From assembly GCF_030580855.1 (NCBI RefSeq), contig NZ_JAUQOP010000023.1, forward strand, positions 27,777-91,776: a stretch of 64,000 nucleotides of DNA. The letters run 5' to 3'. Shown here piece after piece: positions 1-8,600 of the stretch. The translations under genes were made by a program, and so were the position numbers. Each line of letters opens with the position of its first letter. Position 1 is the first letter of the stretch. The notes under the pieces were generated by a model. That model was not told the DNA's origin. It saw only the letters and a list, made by a program, of their open reading frames with translations, and ran no database searches. The stretch comes from Pseudomonas citrullilanati. Lineage in GTDB: Bacteria > Pseudomonadota > Gammaproteobacteria > Pseudomonadales > Pseudomonadaceae.

Positions 1-1
1 G

Positions 2-3000
2 CTGAGGACCCGGGAAGGGCCCGACCGGCCGCTGTCCCTCGCGGTGCGCCTGCATGCCTATGTCAACTATGCGCAGTTGGTGCACGGCAACGTGGTCGAC
101 ATTGCCGGCCTGGTGGGCCTGGCCCGGCGAGCGCTGGCCGACGATCGATTGATCGCCGACACGGTGGCGCCGGTGGTCGAGGCCGCCGTGGGGGGCAGTC
201 TCAGTGAGGCGACCGGCGGTTTGCTGCAATTGGCCAATGTCGGCTTCGACATCTACCAGTTGGCCACCGCCCGGGATGACGTGGCCCGTGCCCAGTTCGG
301 CACGCAACTGGCGTTCGATTCCGCCGGGCTGGTGTTGTCGGTGGGCGCGTATGCCGCCGGTGCCACCGCCGGTGCGGTGCTCGGTGGGACCGCCGTGATC
401 CTGGGTGGCCTGGCGGTGGGCGTGGCGGCGCTGGCCCAGGGTTTTGCCGGTATCGCCGAGCAAGCCCGGCAGGTCGGGCTGTTCTTCGATGACGTGGCCA
501 AGGCCCATCTCCAGGCCTATCGGTACAACGCGGCCCATCGCGCCTGGCTGCCGCACCCGTCGCTGATCGTCCGGACACTGGACCTGGCGAGCGGCGAGCT
601 GGTCATGGACAGCCCTAAGTTGTACCCGCTGCGGGATCATTTTGGGGTGCCGACGTTCGACGCCGATTACACCCGGGCGATCGACCTGCGCCGGGAGCTG
701 GCCTTGCCGGACCGCGTCCCGTTCAGCGCGCCGGTCGGGCAAACCCTGGTGCTGCCCTGCACCCCGCCCACCTGCTACGGCTATGAATACAAGGCGTTGC
801 CCTTCGCGACGCTGCGCCATGACCTCGGGTTCGACATTGCGCGGCGCCTGGAGAAAAAGAACGCGGCGGGCGAGTGGTTGTTCCTGTTTTCCTTCTACTC
901 GTTTCCCAGCGAATACATCCTCCATCAGCTGACAGCGCCGGCCTACCAGTCAACAGTGATCGACGTGCTGCTGGACGCCGTCGAGCGTTCGCTGGTGGTG
1001 CCGATCATCCCGCCGGCCTGGCAGGGCACCATCACCTACCGGATCCGTGGCGCCGGCCAACGCTGCGCCGTGGTGCTCCATCGCGGTGTGAGCCTGAGCC
1101 TCGAGTCGCCAGGATCCCTCGCGTCGAGCTGGACACTCGATGCGTCCTGGGCCGGCGACAGCGATGTACGCGTCGAACCTGCGGGCAGGCTATGGGTGGG
1201 CGGTGTTTCGATCGCGTTCACCGGGGCAGGTCGTCACGAAGCGTTGCTGCGCCTGCGCGGTGACCAAGTGTTCAGGTTCGTGCCGGGTGAACGTGAACTT
1301 GCCCTGGTGGAACAGGAAGTGCCGGTGGGCATGGACCGGCTGGCGTTGCAGGAATACCTCAAGTCCATGGCCCGTGCCCATCGCCTGGCCATGCCTTATA
1401 CGCCGGTGCGTCATTACCCGATTCCATTCGAGAAGCCGGGCGAGCCCCGCACCACCACCGCCTGGTACGACGCCAGCGCGGACCGCTTCCTCTACATCCG
1501 CAACGAGGACGTGCTGGAGGCCGAGGATGCGTTGCTGGGCGCCGTGGCAGACGGCTACGCCTGGTTCTATGAGCCGGATAACTTCCTGGTCTGGCAGGTG
1601 GATGCGGTGACCGGGTTGCTCAGCCATCGTTATCGCTTGCTGGTCAATACCGGCGAGGCCGCCGGGGTCATGCGCATCACGCGCATGGAGGCGGACGCCC
1701 AGGGGGTGATCCACGTGGTGCAGGAAATCGCTCGCCCCAATCAGGCCAGCGATGTGCTGGTCTATGTGATCCATGACGGGCAACTGCTGTTGAGTTCGAT
1801 CACCCGTGACCGGGACGATGGCCTGGAGGCGCGACTCAGTGCCCGCGACACCCTGGCCGACTGGTCCCAGGTGCTTGGCCGCTATTACCCCTTCCAGCCG
1901 GACGGCGGGGACCAGCCGTTCATGAATGTCGACTGGCAGCCGGCGGCATTCGTGTCGGTGTGCTGGAGGATCCGTACCCGTTGGCGCGACATGGCCTGGG
2001 TGCGCCGCAGCGACGGGTTGATCATCCGGCCCTCGACGCCTCCCGGCAGTGCCTATCGCGGATGGAACGACTCGATCAAGAACATGACCGACATGACTTT
2101 GCTCACACTGGCGGACGAAGAGGTCTTCGTCATCTACTACAAGCTCGCCCAGACGCTGTGCCGCAAGCAGCGCTCGGCGAACGGGCAGTGGTCGCAGGCC
2201 TGGATACAACCGGAAAAGCTCGAACATGTCGTCGCGGTGGACGGTGGCTACGTGGCGCTGACCTCGGATGGCCTGTTCTTCAATCTGACGGACCAGGGCC
2301 ATCTAGTGTTGGGCGGCGTCAGCGAAGCGTGGCTCAAGGACCGCTCGCATTGGTGGCAGGCGGTGGCACCGCTCGCCCGGCAGTACGCGGTCGAGCGCCT
2401 GGCCATTGTCGGCTTGGGCAACGTTGGCGGCGACGGAACCTTGTGTGCCTGGCAGGTCGGCGGCCGGCTGTTGCTGGCCGATCTCGGCGCGGGCAGGGAA
2501 GTGCGCCTGTTGGGGGTGACCCCGGACAACGAGGCGGCCTGGTTGCTTGACGTGACCCGTGGCGACCTCCATCGCCAGCGGTTCATCGATCCGCAAGTCC
2601 TGGAAGGCGCCTTCGGTCAAGGCGCGAGACTGTTACGGGCAGACGCGTTGCCGGTGGCCACCCGTGAATGGGCGCCGTTGCAGTTTGCCAGGCTCACCGT
2701 GGAGGGCGCGGGGTTGCGGGGCGTCACCGTCGACGGCGTGGTGATGCGGTTGCGCGACCGGCAGCCGGCCTTGATCTGTGGGGTCACCCAAGAGTGGGTC
2801 GCCCTCCAGGCCGGCGACGAATACGCAAACCTCAAGCGATTGACGGACGCCCAGCCCCATGCCGCGCTGCTGTCGATCGAGGCCGCCGACAGCCTGAGGT
2901 GGCTGGTGGTGGAAACCGGCCGGGTGATCCGGGTGCCCCGGGCCGCGATTCCCGAGTCCTTCGCCGTGCTGGGCACCCGCCAACGGCGCAACGTGCTGCT

Positions 3001-3565
3001 GCACGAGGCCAAGGACCGCAGGTTGTTGACCTATCCGGACCGGGCCAGCGCCGGGCCCCTCGACTATGTCCAGCGCGATGCCGAGGTGCTGGTCGTCGAG
3101 GGGCAGGTGAAGGCCGAAGAGGTCCTGGCGCTGTTGCCGGACGATGTCACCACCCTGGTCCTGCGCATGGGGCAGGGGGCGACGGGCTACCGGTTGACCA
3201 GGGCGCTCTGGGTGAAACTCGAATCGGTCATCCTCGACGGCTGGCATTTGCCGGATGGCCCGGCGTCGCGCCCCGCCAGCCTGGTCTGGGAGCTGGATGA
3301 GCCGGACCGACTGATGCTGAGCCTCGTCGAGGCGAACTTGGTGATCATCGACCCGGACAGCGGGCACAGCGTGATCCTGCGCGACGCGAACGCCCAAGAG
3401 GCCAAGGTGCGTGGCAATCTCCAGCTTGAGTTCGGTGGGGCGCGGACCTACGCCGTCGCGGCGCTGGTGCAGGTGTTGCTTGCCTGGCAGGACAGTCAGG
3501 GCGGTGCGACGCTCAAAGCCCTGGACAGTGCCTCCAGGGCCGTGGCGACCAACGAGCTGGATTGA
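2..3565 (+). CDS. Large toxin-like protein with TcdA/TcdB-type pore-forming region (5' end missing)
   Basis: The reading frame is open to the left window edge, so this is the C-terminal 1187 residues of a longer protein; the GTG at 44 is only an internal codon. Visible residues about 20-160 contain alternating hydrophobic glycine/alanine-rich stretches (near GAYAAGATAGAVLGG and ILGGLAVGVAALAQG). Residues about 200-370 follow the order of elements in the delivery region of clostridial TcdB: a helical segment, then a LVVPIIPP stretch followed by TYRIRGAGQR, resembling the TcdB segment with FIMPTITT and YSFDGAGGTY. This supports the TcdA/TcdB pore-forming family, also found in the Mcf/FitD insecticidal toxins. 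The remaining 800 residues look beta-rich and I recognise no domain; there are no CROP repeats. Catalytic domains, if any, would lie upstream of the window. Its neighbour marC is convergent. The family call is fairly secure; host target and secretion route are unknown. Confidence 0.75.
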   Translation: MRTREGPDRPLSLAVRLHAYVNYAQLVHGNVVDIAGLVGLARRALADDRLIADTVAPVVEAAVGGSLSEATGGLLQLANVGFDIYQLATARDDVARAQFGTQLAFDSAGLVLSVGAYAAGATAGAVLGGTAVILGGLAVGVAALAQGFAGIAEQARQVGLFFDDVAKAHLQAYRYNAAHRAWLPHPSLIVRTLDLASGELVMDSPKLYPLRDHFGVPTFDADYTRAIDLRRELALPDRVPFSAPVGQTLVLPCTPPTCYGYEYKALPFATLRHDLGFDIARRLEKKNAAGEWLFLFSFYSFPSEYILHQLTAPAYQSTVIDVLLDAVERSLVVPIIPPAWQGTITYRIRGAGQRCAVVLHRGVSLSLESPGSLASSWTLDASWAGDSDVRVEPAGRLWVGGVSIAFTGAGRHEALLRLRGDQVFRFVPGERELALVEQEVPVGMDRLALQEYLKSMARAHRLAMPYTPVRHYPIPFEKPGEPRTTTAWYDASADRFLYIRNEDVLEAEDALLGAVADGYAWFYEPDNFLVWQVDAVTGLLSHRYRLLVNTGEAAGVMRITRMEADAQGVIHVVQEIARPNQASDVLVYVIHDGQLLLSSITRDRDDGLEARLSARDTLADWSQVLGRYYPFQPDGGDQPFMNVDWQPAAFVSVCWRIRTRWRDMAWVRRSDGLIIRPSTPPGSAYRGWNDSIKNMTDMTLLTLADEEVFVIYYKLAQTLCRKQRSANGQWSQAWIQPEKLEHVVAVDGGYVALTSDGLFFNLTDQGHLVLGGVSEAWLKDRSHWWQAVAPLARQYAVERLAIVGLGNVGGDGTLCAWQVGGRLLLADLGAGREVRLLGVTPDNEAAWLLDVTRGDLHRQRFIDPQVLEGAFGQGARLLRADALPVATREWAPLQFARLTVEGAGLRGVTVDGVVMRLRDRQPALICGVTQEWVALQAGDEYANLKRLTDAQPHAALLSIEAADSLRWLVVETGRVIRVPRAAIPESFAVLGTRQRRNVLLHEAKDRRLLTYPDRASAGPLDYVQRDAEVLVVEGQVKAEEVLALLPDDVTTLVLRMGQGATGYRLTRALWVKLESVILDGWHLPDGPASRPASLVWELDEPDRLMLSLVEANLVIIDPDSGHSVILRDANAQEAKVRGNLQLEFGGARTYAVAALVQVLLAWQDSQGGATLKALDSASRAVATNELD

Positions 3566-3585
3566 CTCCTGCGTCGGTCTTCCTG

Positions 3586-4182
3586 TCAGGGAACCAGGTA
3601 GCCCCTGACGCCGGTGAAGATGATCTGTGCGGCCAGTGCACAGACGAACAGGCCCATCAGGCGGCTGACGATTTGCAGGCCCTGGTCGCCGAGAATCCGC
3701 TCGATGCGGCTGGACAGGTACAGCACGACGCCGACGGTAAAACTGGCCAGGGCGATGCTGATGATGGCCATGAGTTTGTCGTCCCAGTGTGGCTGGCTCA
3801 CGCCCATCACCAGCAGGGCACCGATGGTGCCGGGGCCGACGGTCAGCGGAATGGTCAGCGGGACGATGGTCACGTCCTGCTGGACGTTGTCGGTCTGCAC
3901 CGCCGACTTGCCCTGGGCCATGCCCAGCGCCGAGATGAACAGCACGCTGCCGGCGCCGATCCGGAACGCGTCCACGGTGATGCCGAAGACGCTGAAGATC
4001 ACGCGCCCGAACAGGTACAGCAACACGCTGGACACCAACGTGGCGATCGCGACCTTCCAGGCCAGGCGCCGCTGTTCCTTGCGCGAATAACCGCGCGTGA
4101 GGCCGATGAAACACGAGAGCACGAAGAAGGGGCTATAGAGCACCAGCATCTTCAGGTAAACGCTGAACAGCACGTGGAGCAT
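3586..4182 (-). CDS. MarC family integral membrane protein
   Basis: This 198-residue protein has about six hydrophobic segments and the usual MarC length and start (a hydrophobic helix followed by FVLSCFIGLTRG). The motifs AFRIGAGSVLFISALGMAQG and PLTIPLTVGPGTIGALLVMG are typical of MarC/YchE-type proteins, once thought to be antibiotic-resistance proteins and now treated as inner-membrane proteins of unclear transport function. It ends 20 bases after the convergent toxin-like gene. It lies 61 bases downstream of retS on the same strand, so it may be co-transcribed, but nothing in the sequence links the functions. Confidence 0.85.
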   Translation of the reverse strand: MLHVLFSVYLKMLVLYSPFFVLSCFIGLTRGYSRKEQRRLAWKVAIATLVSSVLLYLFGRVIFSVFGITVDAFRIGAGSVLFISALGMAQGKSAVQTDNVQQDVTIVPLTIPLTVGPGTIGALLVMGVSQPHWDDKLMAIISIALASFTVGVVLYLSSRIERILGDQGLQIVSRLMGLFVCALAAQIIFTGVRGYLVP

Positions 4183-4243
4183 GGTCGAGGCTCAGGCGAA
4201 GGGAGACGACGCGAGTCTAACAGGCGTTTTGCCGTCTGTCGGC

Positions 4244-7018
4244 TCAGGTCGTCTGGGCCGTCCGGTTCTGCTGGTCGCGCTGGGCCACCCAGTGTTCGAT
4301 CAACTCGCGCAACTGCGACAGCTCCACCGGCTTGGCCATGTGCCCGTCCATCCCGGCCTGGCGGGCGCGTTCCTTGTGCTCGGCGAGGATGTGCGCGGTG
4401 AGCGCCACCACCGGGGTGCGGGTCCGCTGGTTGCCGACTTCCCAGGCACGCAATTGCTGGGTCGCGGAAAAACCGTCGAGGATCGGCATTTCGCAGTCCA
4501 TCAGGACCAGGTCGTAGCGCTGCGCCTTCATGGCCTTGAGGGCTTCCTCGCCGTTGCTGGCGGTGTCGGGCTGCAGGTTGAGCTTGCCGAGCATGCCGCG
4601 GATGACCTTGGTGGAAATGCTGTTGTCCTCGGCCACCAGGATACGGAAGTCGCTGGGCACGATCACCGGCGCGGTGGGGCCGGTGTTGGCCGGCTGGTTC
4701 GGCCCCTGGCCGCGGTTGCGCTGGTTCAGTTCGTCCGCCAGGGTGGTCTTGAGGGTATAGCCGGCCACCGGCTTGGCGAGGATGCGCTTGACCCCGCTGT
4801 TGCGCGCCACGATCTTGCTCGGCGCATTGCTGATGCCAGTGAGCATGATCAGCAGGATGTCGTGGTTCAGGCTCGGGTCTTCCTTGATCTTGGCCGCCAG
4901 CTGCATGCCGGTCATGCCGGGCATGTTCTGGTCCAGCAGCACCACGTCGAAATAATCACGCAGGTGCGCCTTGGTGCGCAGCAGCGCCAGGGCTTCCTTG
5001 CCCGATGGCACGGCGCTGACGTTCAGGCCCCAGGCGCTGCATTGCTGCACCAGCACCTTGCGGCAGGTGTCGTTGTCGTCGACGATCAGCACCCTTGCCC
5101 CTTGCAACGGGCTGTCGAGGTCGGACGTCGGGTGTTCGAGGCGGTCGGGGTCCAGCGGCAAGGTCAGCCACAAGGTACTGCCCTGGTTGCTGCCGCTTTT
5201 GATGCCGAACTCGCCGTGCATCAGGATGATCAACTGGCGGGCGATCACCAGCCCCAGGTTGCCGCCCAGGCGCGTGGCCGAGAGGAAATTCTTGCTGTGC
5301 AGTTCGGCATGCATCAGGGTGTCGCGCTCTTGCGCGTCCATGGGCGAGCCGCTGTCCTGTACCGCGATGCGCAGGCGCGGTTGATCGCTACGCTCGTCGA
5401 GGGCCACGACGATCAGCACCTCGCCCTCGTCGGTCTTCTTCAAGGCGTTTTCCAGCAGGCTCAGTAGCGCCTGGCGCAACCGCGTCGGGTCGCCGCTGAT
5501 CACCCGCGGCACCTGGGGCTGGATGAAGCTGATCAACTCGACATTCTGCTGCTCGGCCTTGGCGCGGAAGATGCTCAGGCAATCCTCGATCAGCGCATTG
5601 AGGTCGAACTGCACGTCATCCAGTTCGATCTGCCCGGATTCGAGGCGGGAGATGTCGAGGATCTCGTTGATCAGGGTCAGCAGTTCGTTGCCGGCGCTGT
5701 GGATGGTCTGCACGTAGTCGCGCTGCTTGACCGACAGCGGCGTGCCCAGCAGCAGTTCGGTCATGCCCAGCACGCCGTTCATCGGCGTGCGGATCTCGTG
5801 GCTGATCTTCGCCAGGAATTCGGCCTTGGCGTTGATCTCGGCGTTACTGGCCGCCAGGTCGCGGCTGATGCTGAAGCGGCTTTCGTTGATCGAGCGCTGG
5901 CGCTCGCCGAGGGCCACGCTCATCAGCAGGCCACTGATGCAGATGAAGACCAGCAGGGTGATGATCAAGCCCTGGGGCGGGACCTCGGTGAGCCCTTGCA
6001 ACGCCGGGAGGATGATCAGCGTGCCCAGGTTGAAGACCACCATGGCCGCGACGAACAGCCGGGCCGGGCGGTAGCCTTTCTGCCAGTGCCAGGCGCTGAC
6101 GAACAGCATGCTCAGGCCGGCCAGGGCCACCAGCCCATAGGTCATGATATTGAGCGGCAGCGTGTTGACGAACAGCAGCAACAGGCTGCACAGCACCGTG
6201 AACACGATGTCCCCCAGCAGCAGCCGGTTCAGCGGGTGCGGGCCCAGGGGCGCGAAGAAACGGTAGGCGAACATCAGCCCGCAGGGGGCGGTGAGCAGCA
6301 AGGCCAGGTAGGCCCCCGGGGTCTGGACCTCCGGCCAGTCCGGCAGCCAGGGCCCGGCCAGGTTCAGCAGCAGCAACAGGCTGAGCATCAGCAGCCCTTC
6401 GCAGGCGGCCAGCCACAGGCAACTGCGCGAGCGGGTGTAGGCGTACCGGGTGAGGTTATGCAGGATCAGCATGGCGATACAGCCGAACAGCAAGCCATAG
6501 ATCAGTGTCTGGTTCTGGTCGGCGGCGGCCAGGACGGCCGGTTGCAAGGTGACGTAGGGGCGCAACTCGTGCCGGGAAGCCAGGCGCAGGTAGACGTCGA
6601 GGGGTTTGTCGCTGTGGGGCAGGGCCAGCATGAAATCGCTGCTGGGCACCGGGTGCTCGCTGCGCGGCAGTTCATTGCCGGTGGTTTGCTGGTCCACCAG
6701 GGTGTCGCCGTCCAGCACGTAGAGGTTCAGGCGCGACAGGTCGGGCGCGAAGACCCGCAGTATCTGTTCGTGCTTGTCGGGGGCCAGGCGGAAACGCAGC
6801 CACAAGGCCCCGCCGGCTTCGGCGGCCTTGAGGCGGTCGAGGTCGATGGGGCTGAATTGATTGGTGTAGCGGGCCGAGCGGATGTCGCTGAGCTTGAGGT
6901 CGCCCTGTTCGTCGAGCAATACCGCCCAGCCACTGCCTGGCGCGGCCTGGGCCGGGAGCATGCAGAGCAGTGTCAGCAGGGTGACGGTAAAGCCTATGGC
7001 AATCCTGAGCCAGCGCAC
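4244..7018 (-). CDS. retS: RetS-type hybrid sensor kinase with 7TMR-DISM sensor and two receiver domains
   Basis: At 924 residues it has the architecture of Pseudomonas RetS. A signal-peptide-like N-terminus is followed by a periplasmic 7TMR-DISMED2-like domain (about 30-165), seven transmembrane helices (about 170-372), a HisKA domain with phosphoacceptor His407 in SHEIRTPMNG, an ATPase domain, and two receiver domains with aspartates at D696 (LLDQNMPG) and D841 (LMDCEMPI). RetS sits in the inner membrane and inhibits the GacS kinase by forming heterodimers, switching cells between acute (motile, T3SS) and chronic (biofilm, T6SS) programmes through the Gac/Rsm pathway. The ATPase G1 box reads DSGSP rather than DxGxG, which fits a receptor that acts mainly by binding GacS. 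The neighbour purD on the same strand is as in P. aeruginosa, which supports orthology. Confidence 0.9.
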   Translation of the reverse strand: MRWLRIAIGFTVTLLTLLCMLPAQAAPGSGWAVLLDEQGDLKLSDIRSARYTNQFSPIDLDRLKAAEAGGALWLRFRLAPDKHEQILRVFAPDLSRLNLYVLDGDTLVDQQTTGNELPRSEHPVPSSDFMLALPHSDKPLDVYLRLASRHELRPYVTLQPAVLAAADQNQTLIYGLLFGCIAMLILHNLTRYAYTRSRSCLWLAACEGLLMLSLLLLLNLAGPWLPDWPEVQTPGAYLALLLTAPCGLMFAYRFFAPLGPHPLNRLLLGDIVFTVLCSLLLLFVNTLPLNIMTYGLVALAGLSMLFVSAWHWQKGYRPARLFVAAMVVFNLGTLIILPALQGLTEVPPQGLIITLLVFICISGLLMSVALGERQRSINESRFSISRDLAASNAEINAKAEFLAKISHEIRTPMNGVLGMTELLLGTPLSVKQRDYVQTIHSAGNELLTLINEILDISRLESGQIELDDVQFDLNALIEDCLSIFRAKAEQQNVELISFIQPQVPRVISGDPTRLRQALLSLLENALKKTDEGEVLIVVALDERSDQPRLRIAVQDSGSPMDAQERDTLMHAELHSKNFLSATRLGGNLGLVIARQLIILMHGEFGIKSGSNQGSTLWLTLPLDPDRLEHPTSDLDSPLQGARVLIVDDNDTCRKVLVQQCSAWGLNVSAVPSGKEALALLRTKAHLRDYFDVVLLDQNMPGMTGMQLAAKIKEDPSLNHDILLIMLTGISNAPSKIVARNSGVKRILAKPVAGYTLKTTLADELNQRNRGQGPNQPANTGPTAPVIVPSDFRILVAEDNSISTKVIRGMLGKLNLQPDTASNGEEALKAMKAQRYDLVLMDCEMPILDGFSATQQLRAWEVGNQRTRTPVVALTAHILAEHKERARQAGMDGHMAKPVELSQLRELIEHWVAQRDQQNRTAQTT

Positions 7019-7076
7019 GGCGAAATCCCTTCGTAGGTTGATGCCAGATTATAACTATGCGCGGCGCCGGAACAGT

Positions 7077-7103
7077 CAGGCAAGGGCCACACACCCTTGC
7101 CTG
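7077..7103 (-). terminator. Hairpin after purD
   Basis: A 10-bp inverted repeat, CAGGCAAGGG and CCCTTGCCTG with a 7-base loop, lies just beyond the purD stop and before retS. No T-run follows on the minus strand, so it would be a weak or factor-assisted terminator. Confidence 0.4.
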
Positions 7104-7117
7104 GCTGAATGGCCGGG

Positions 7118-8413
7118 TTATTCCAGATTTTCGCCACGCTCGCGGGCAATGGCACGGTAGCCAATGTCCTTGCGGTAGAAGCAACCTTCCCAGTCGATCT
7201 CGGCGGCCAGCCGGTAGGCCTGCTGCTGCGCCTCGTCGACACTGGCGCCCATGGCGGTGGCGCACAGCACGCGACCACCGGCAGTGACCACCTGGCCATC
7301 CTTGAGCGCCGTGCCGGCGTGGAAGACCTTGCCGTCCAGCCGGGCCGCGGCCTCCAGGCCCTGGATCGCGCTGCCCTTGGCGTAGTCGCCCGGGTAACCA
7401 CCGGCCGCCAGCACGACGCCCACGCTCGGGCGCGGATCCCACTGGGCTTCGACCTTGTCCAGCGCCTGGGCCAGCGCGGCTTCGACCAGCAGCACCAGGC
7501 TCGATTGCAGGCGCAGCATCACCGGTTGGGTCTCAGGATCGCCGAAACGGCAGTTGAATTCGATGACTTTTGGGTTACCAGCCTTGTCGATCATCAGGCC
7601 GGCGTAGAGGAAACCGGTGTAGACATTGCCTTCCTCGGCCATGCCGCGCACGGTCGGCCAGATCACCTGGTCCATGACGCGCTGGTGCACCTGGGCGGTC
7701 ACCACCGGGGCCGGGGAGTAGGCGCCCATGCCGCCGGTATTCGGGCCGCTGTCGCCATCGCCGACACGCTTGTGGTCCTGGCTGGTGGCCATCGGCAAGA
7801 CGTTCTTGCCGTCCACCATGACGATGAAGCTGGCTTCCTCGCCGTCGAGGAACTCTTCGATCACCACGCGGGAACCGGCATCGCCGAAGGCATTGCCCGC
7901 CAGCATGTCGCGCACGGCGTCTTCGGCTTCGGCCAGGGTCATGGCGACGATCACGCCTTTACCGGCGGCCAGGCCGTCGGCCTTGATCACGATCGGCGCG
8001 CCTTTCTCGCGCAGATAGGCCAGGGCCGGCTCGATCTCGGTGAAGTTCTGGTAGTCGGCGGTCGGGATCTTGTGCCGCGCCAGGAAATCCTTGGTGAACG
8101 CCTTCGAACCTTCCAGCTGCGCGGCGCCAGCGGTCGGGCCGAAGCAATCCAGGCCACGGGAACGGAACAGGTCGACCACGCCGGCCACCAGCGGCACTTC
8201 CGGGCCGACGATGGTCAGCGCGACGTTCTTCTCGGCGAAATCGGCCAGTTGTTCCAGGGCCAGCACGTCGATGGCGACGTTCTCGCACTTGGCTTCGATG
8301 GCGGTGCCGGCGTTGCCCGGCGCCACGAACACCTTCTGCACACGGGGATCCTGGGCCACTTTCCAGGCCAGGGCGTGTTCACGGCCACCGCTGCCAATGA
8401 TCAAAACATTCAT
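7118..8413 (-). CDS. purD: Phosphoribosylamine--glycine ligase (GAR synthetase)
   Basis: PurD joins glycine to 5-phosphoribosylamine with ATP, the second step of de novo purine synthesis in the cytoplasm. The protein is 431 residues, the usual length. It starts with MNVLIIGSGGREHALAWK, the canonical N-terminal P-loop-like motif, which fixes the start; the longer open frame upstream runs through a REP doublet and is not coding. The ATP-grasp core includes VIKADGLAAGKGV and the C-terminal part has EFNCRFGDPETQ. It follows purH on the same strand, separated by 187 bases that contain the REP doublet. Confidence 0.97.
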   Translation of the reverse strand: MNVLIIGSGGREHALAWKVAQDPRVQKVFVAPGNAGTAIEAKCENVAIDVLALEQLADFAEKNVALTIVGPEVPLVAGVVDLFRSRGLDCFGPTAGAAQLEGSKAFTKDFLARHKIPTADYQNFTEIEPALAYLREKGAPIVIKADGLAAGKGVIVAMTLAEAEDAVRDMLAGNAFGDAGSRVVIEEFLDGEEASFIVMVDGKNVLPMATSQDHKRVGDGDSGPNTGGMGAYSPAPVVTAQVHQRVMDQVIWPTVRGMAEEGNVYTGFLYAGLMIDKAGNPKVIEFNCRFGDPETQPVMLRLQSSLVLLVEAALAQALDKVEAQWDPRPSVGVVLAAGGYPGDYAKGSAIQGLEAAARLDGKVFHAGTALKDGQVVTAGGRVLCATAMGASVDEAQQQAYRLAAEIDWEGCFYRKDIGYRAIARERGENLE

Positions 8414-8483
8414 TTCAAAAACCTCGGATGACGCTGATTCTGTTGAGCACCACAGGGATGCTTTTCTGTGGGAGCGAGCTTGT

Positions 8484-8570
8484 GTGGGAGCAAGGCTTGC
8501 CCGCGATAGCATCACCTCGGTTTGCCTGATGGACCGAGTTGCCTGCATCGCGGGCAAGCCTTGCTCCCAC
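8484..8570. repeat. REP doublet (REPIN) between purD and purH
   Basis: Two inverted copies of the Pseudomonas REP sequence face each other: GTGGGAGCAAGGCTTGCCCG on the left and CGGGCAAGCCTTGCTCCCAC on the right, with about 45 bases between. A further partial copy (GTGGGAGCGAGCTTG) lies directly to the left at about 8469. Such elements are mobilised by RAYT transposases encoded elsewhere in the genome and can form a long hairpin in RNA. Confidence 0.85.
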
Positions 8571-8600
8571 ACACACATCCTGCTTCCACATTGATCGATG

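Noticed and set aside
2633..4114. A 493-codon minus-strand open frame under the Tcd-like gene and marC
   Set aside because: Arg/Gly/His-rich shadow with no ribosome binding site; marC in another frame is a well-formed membrane protein.
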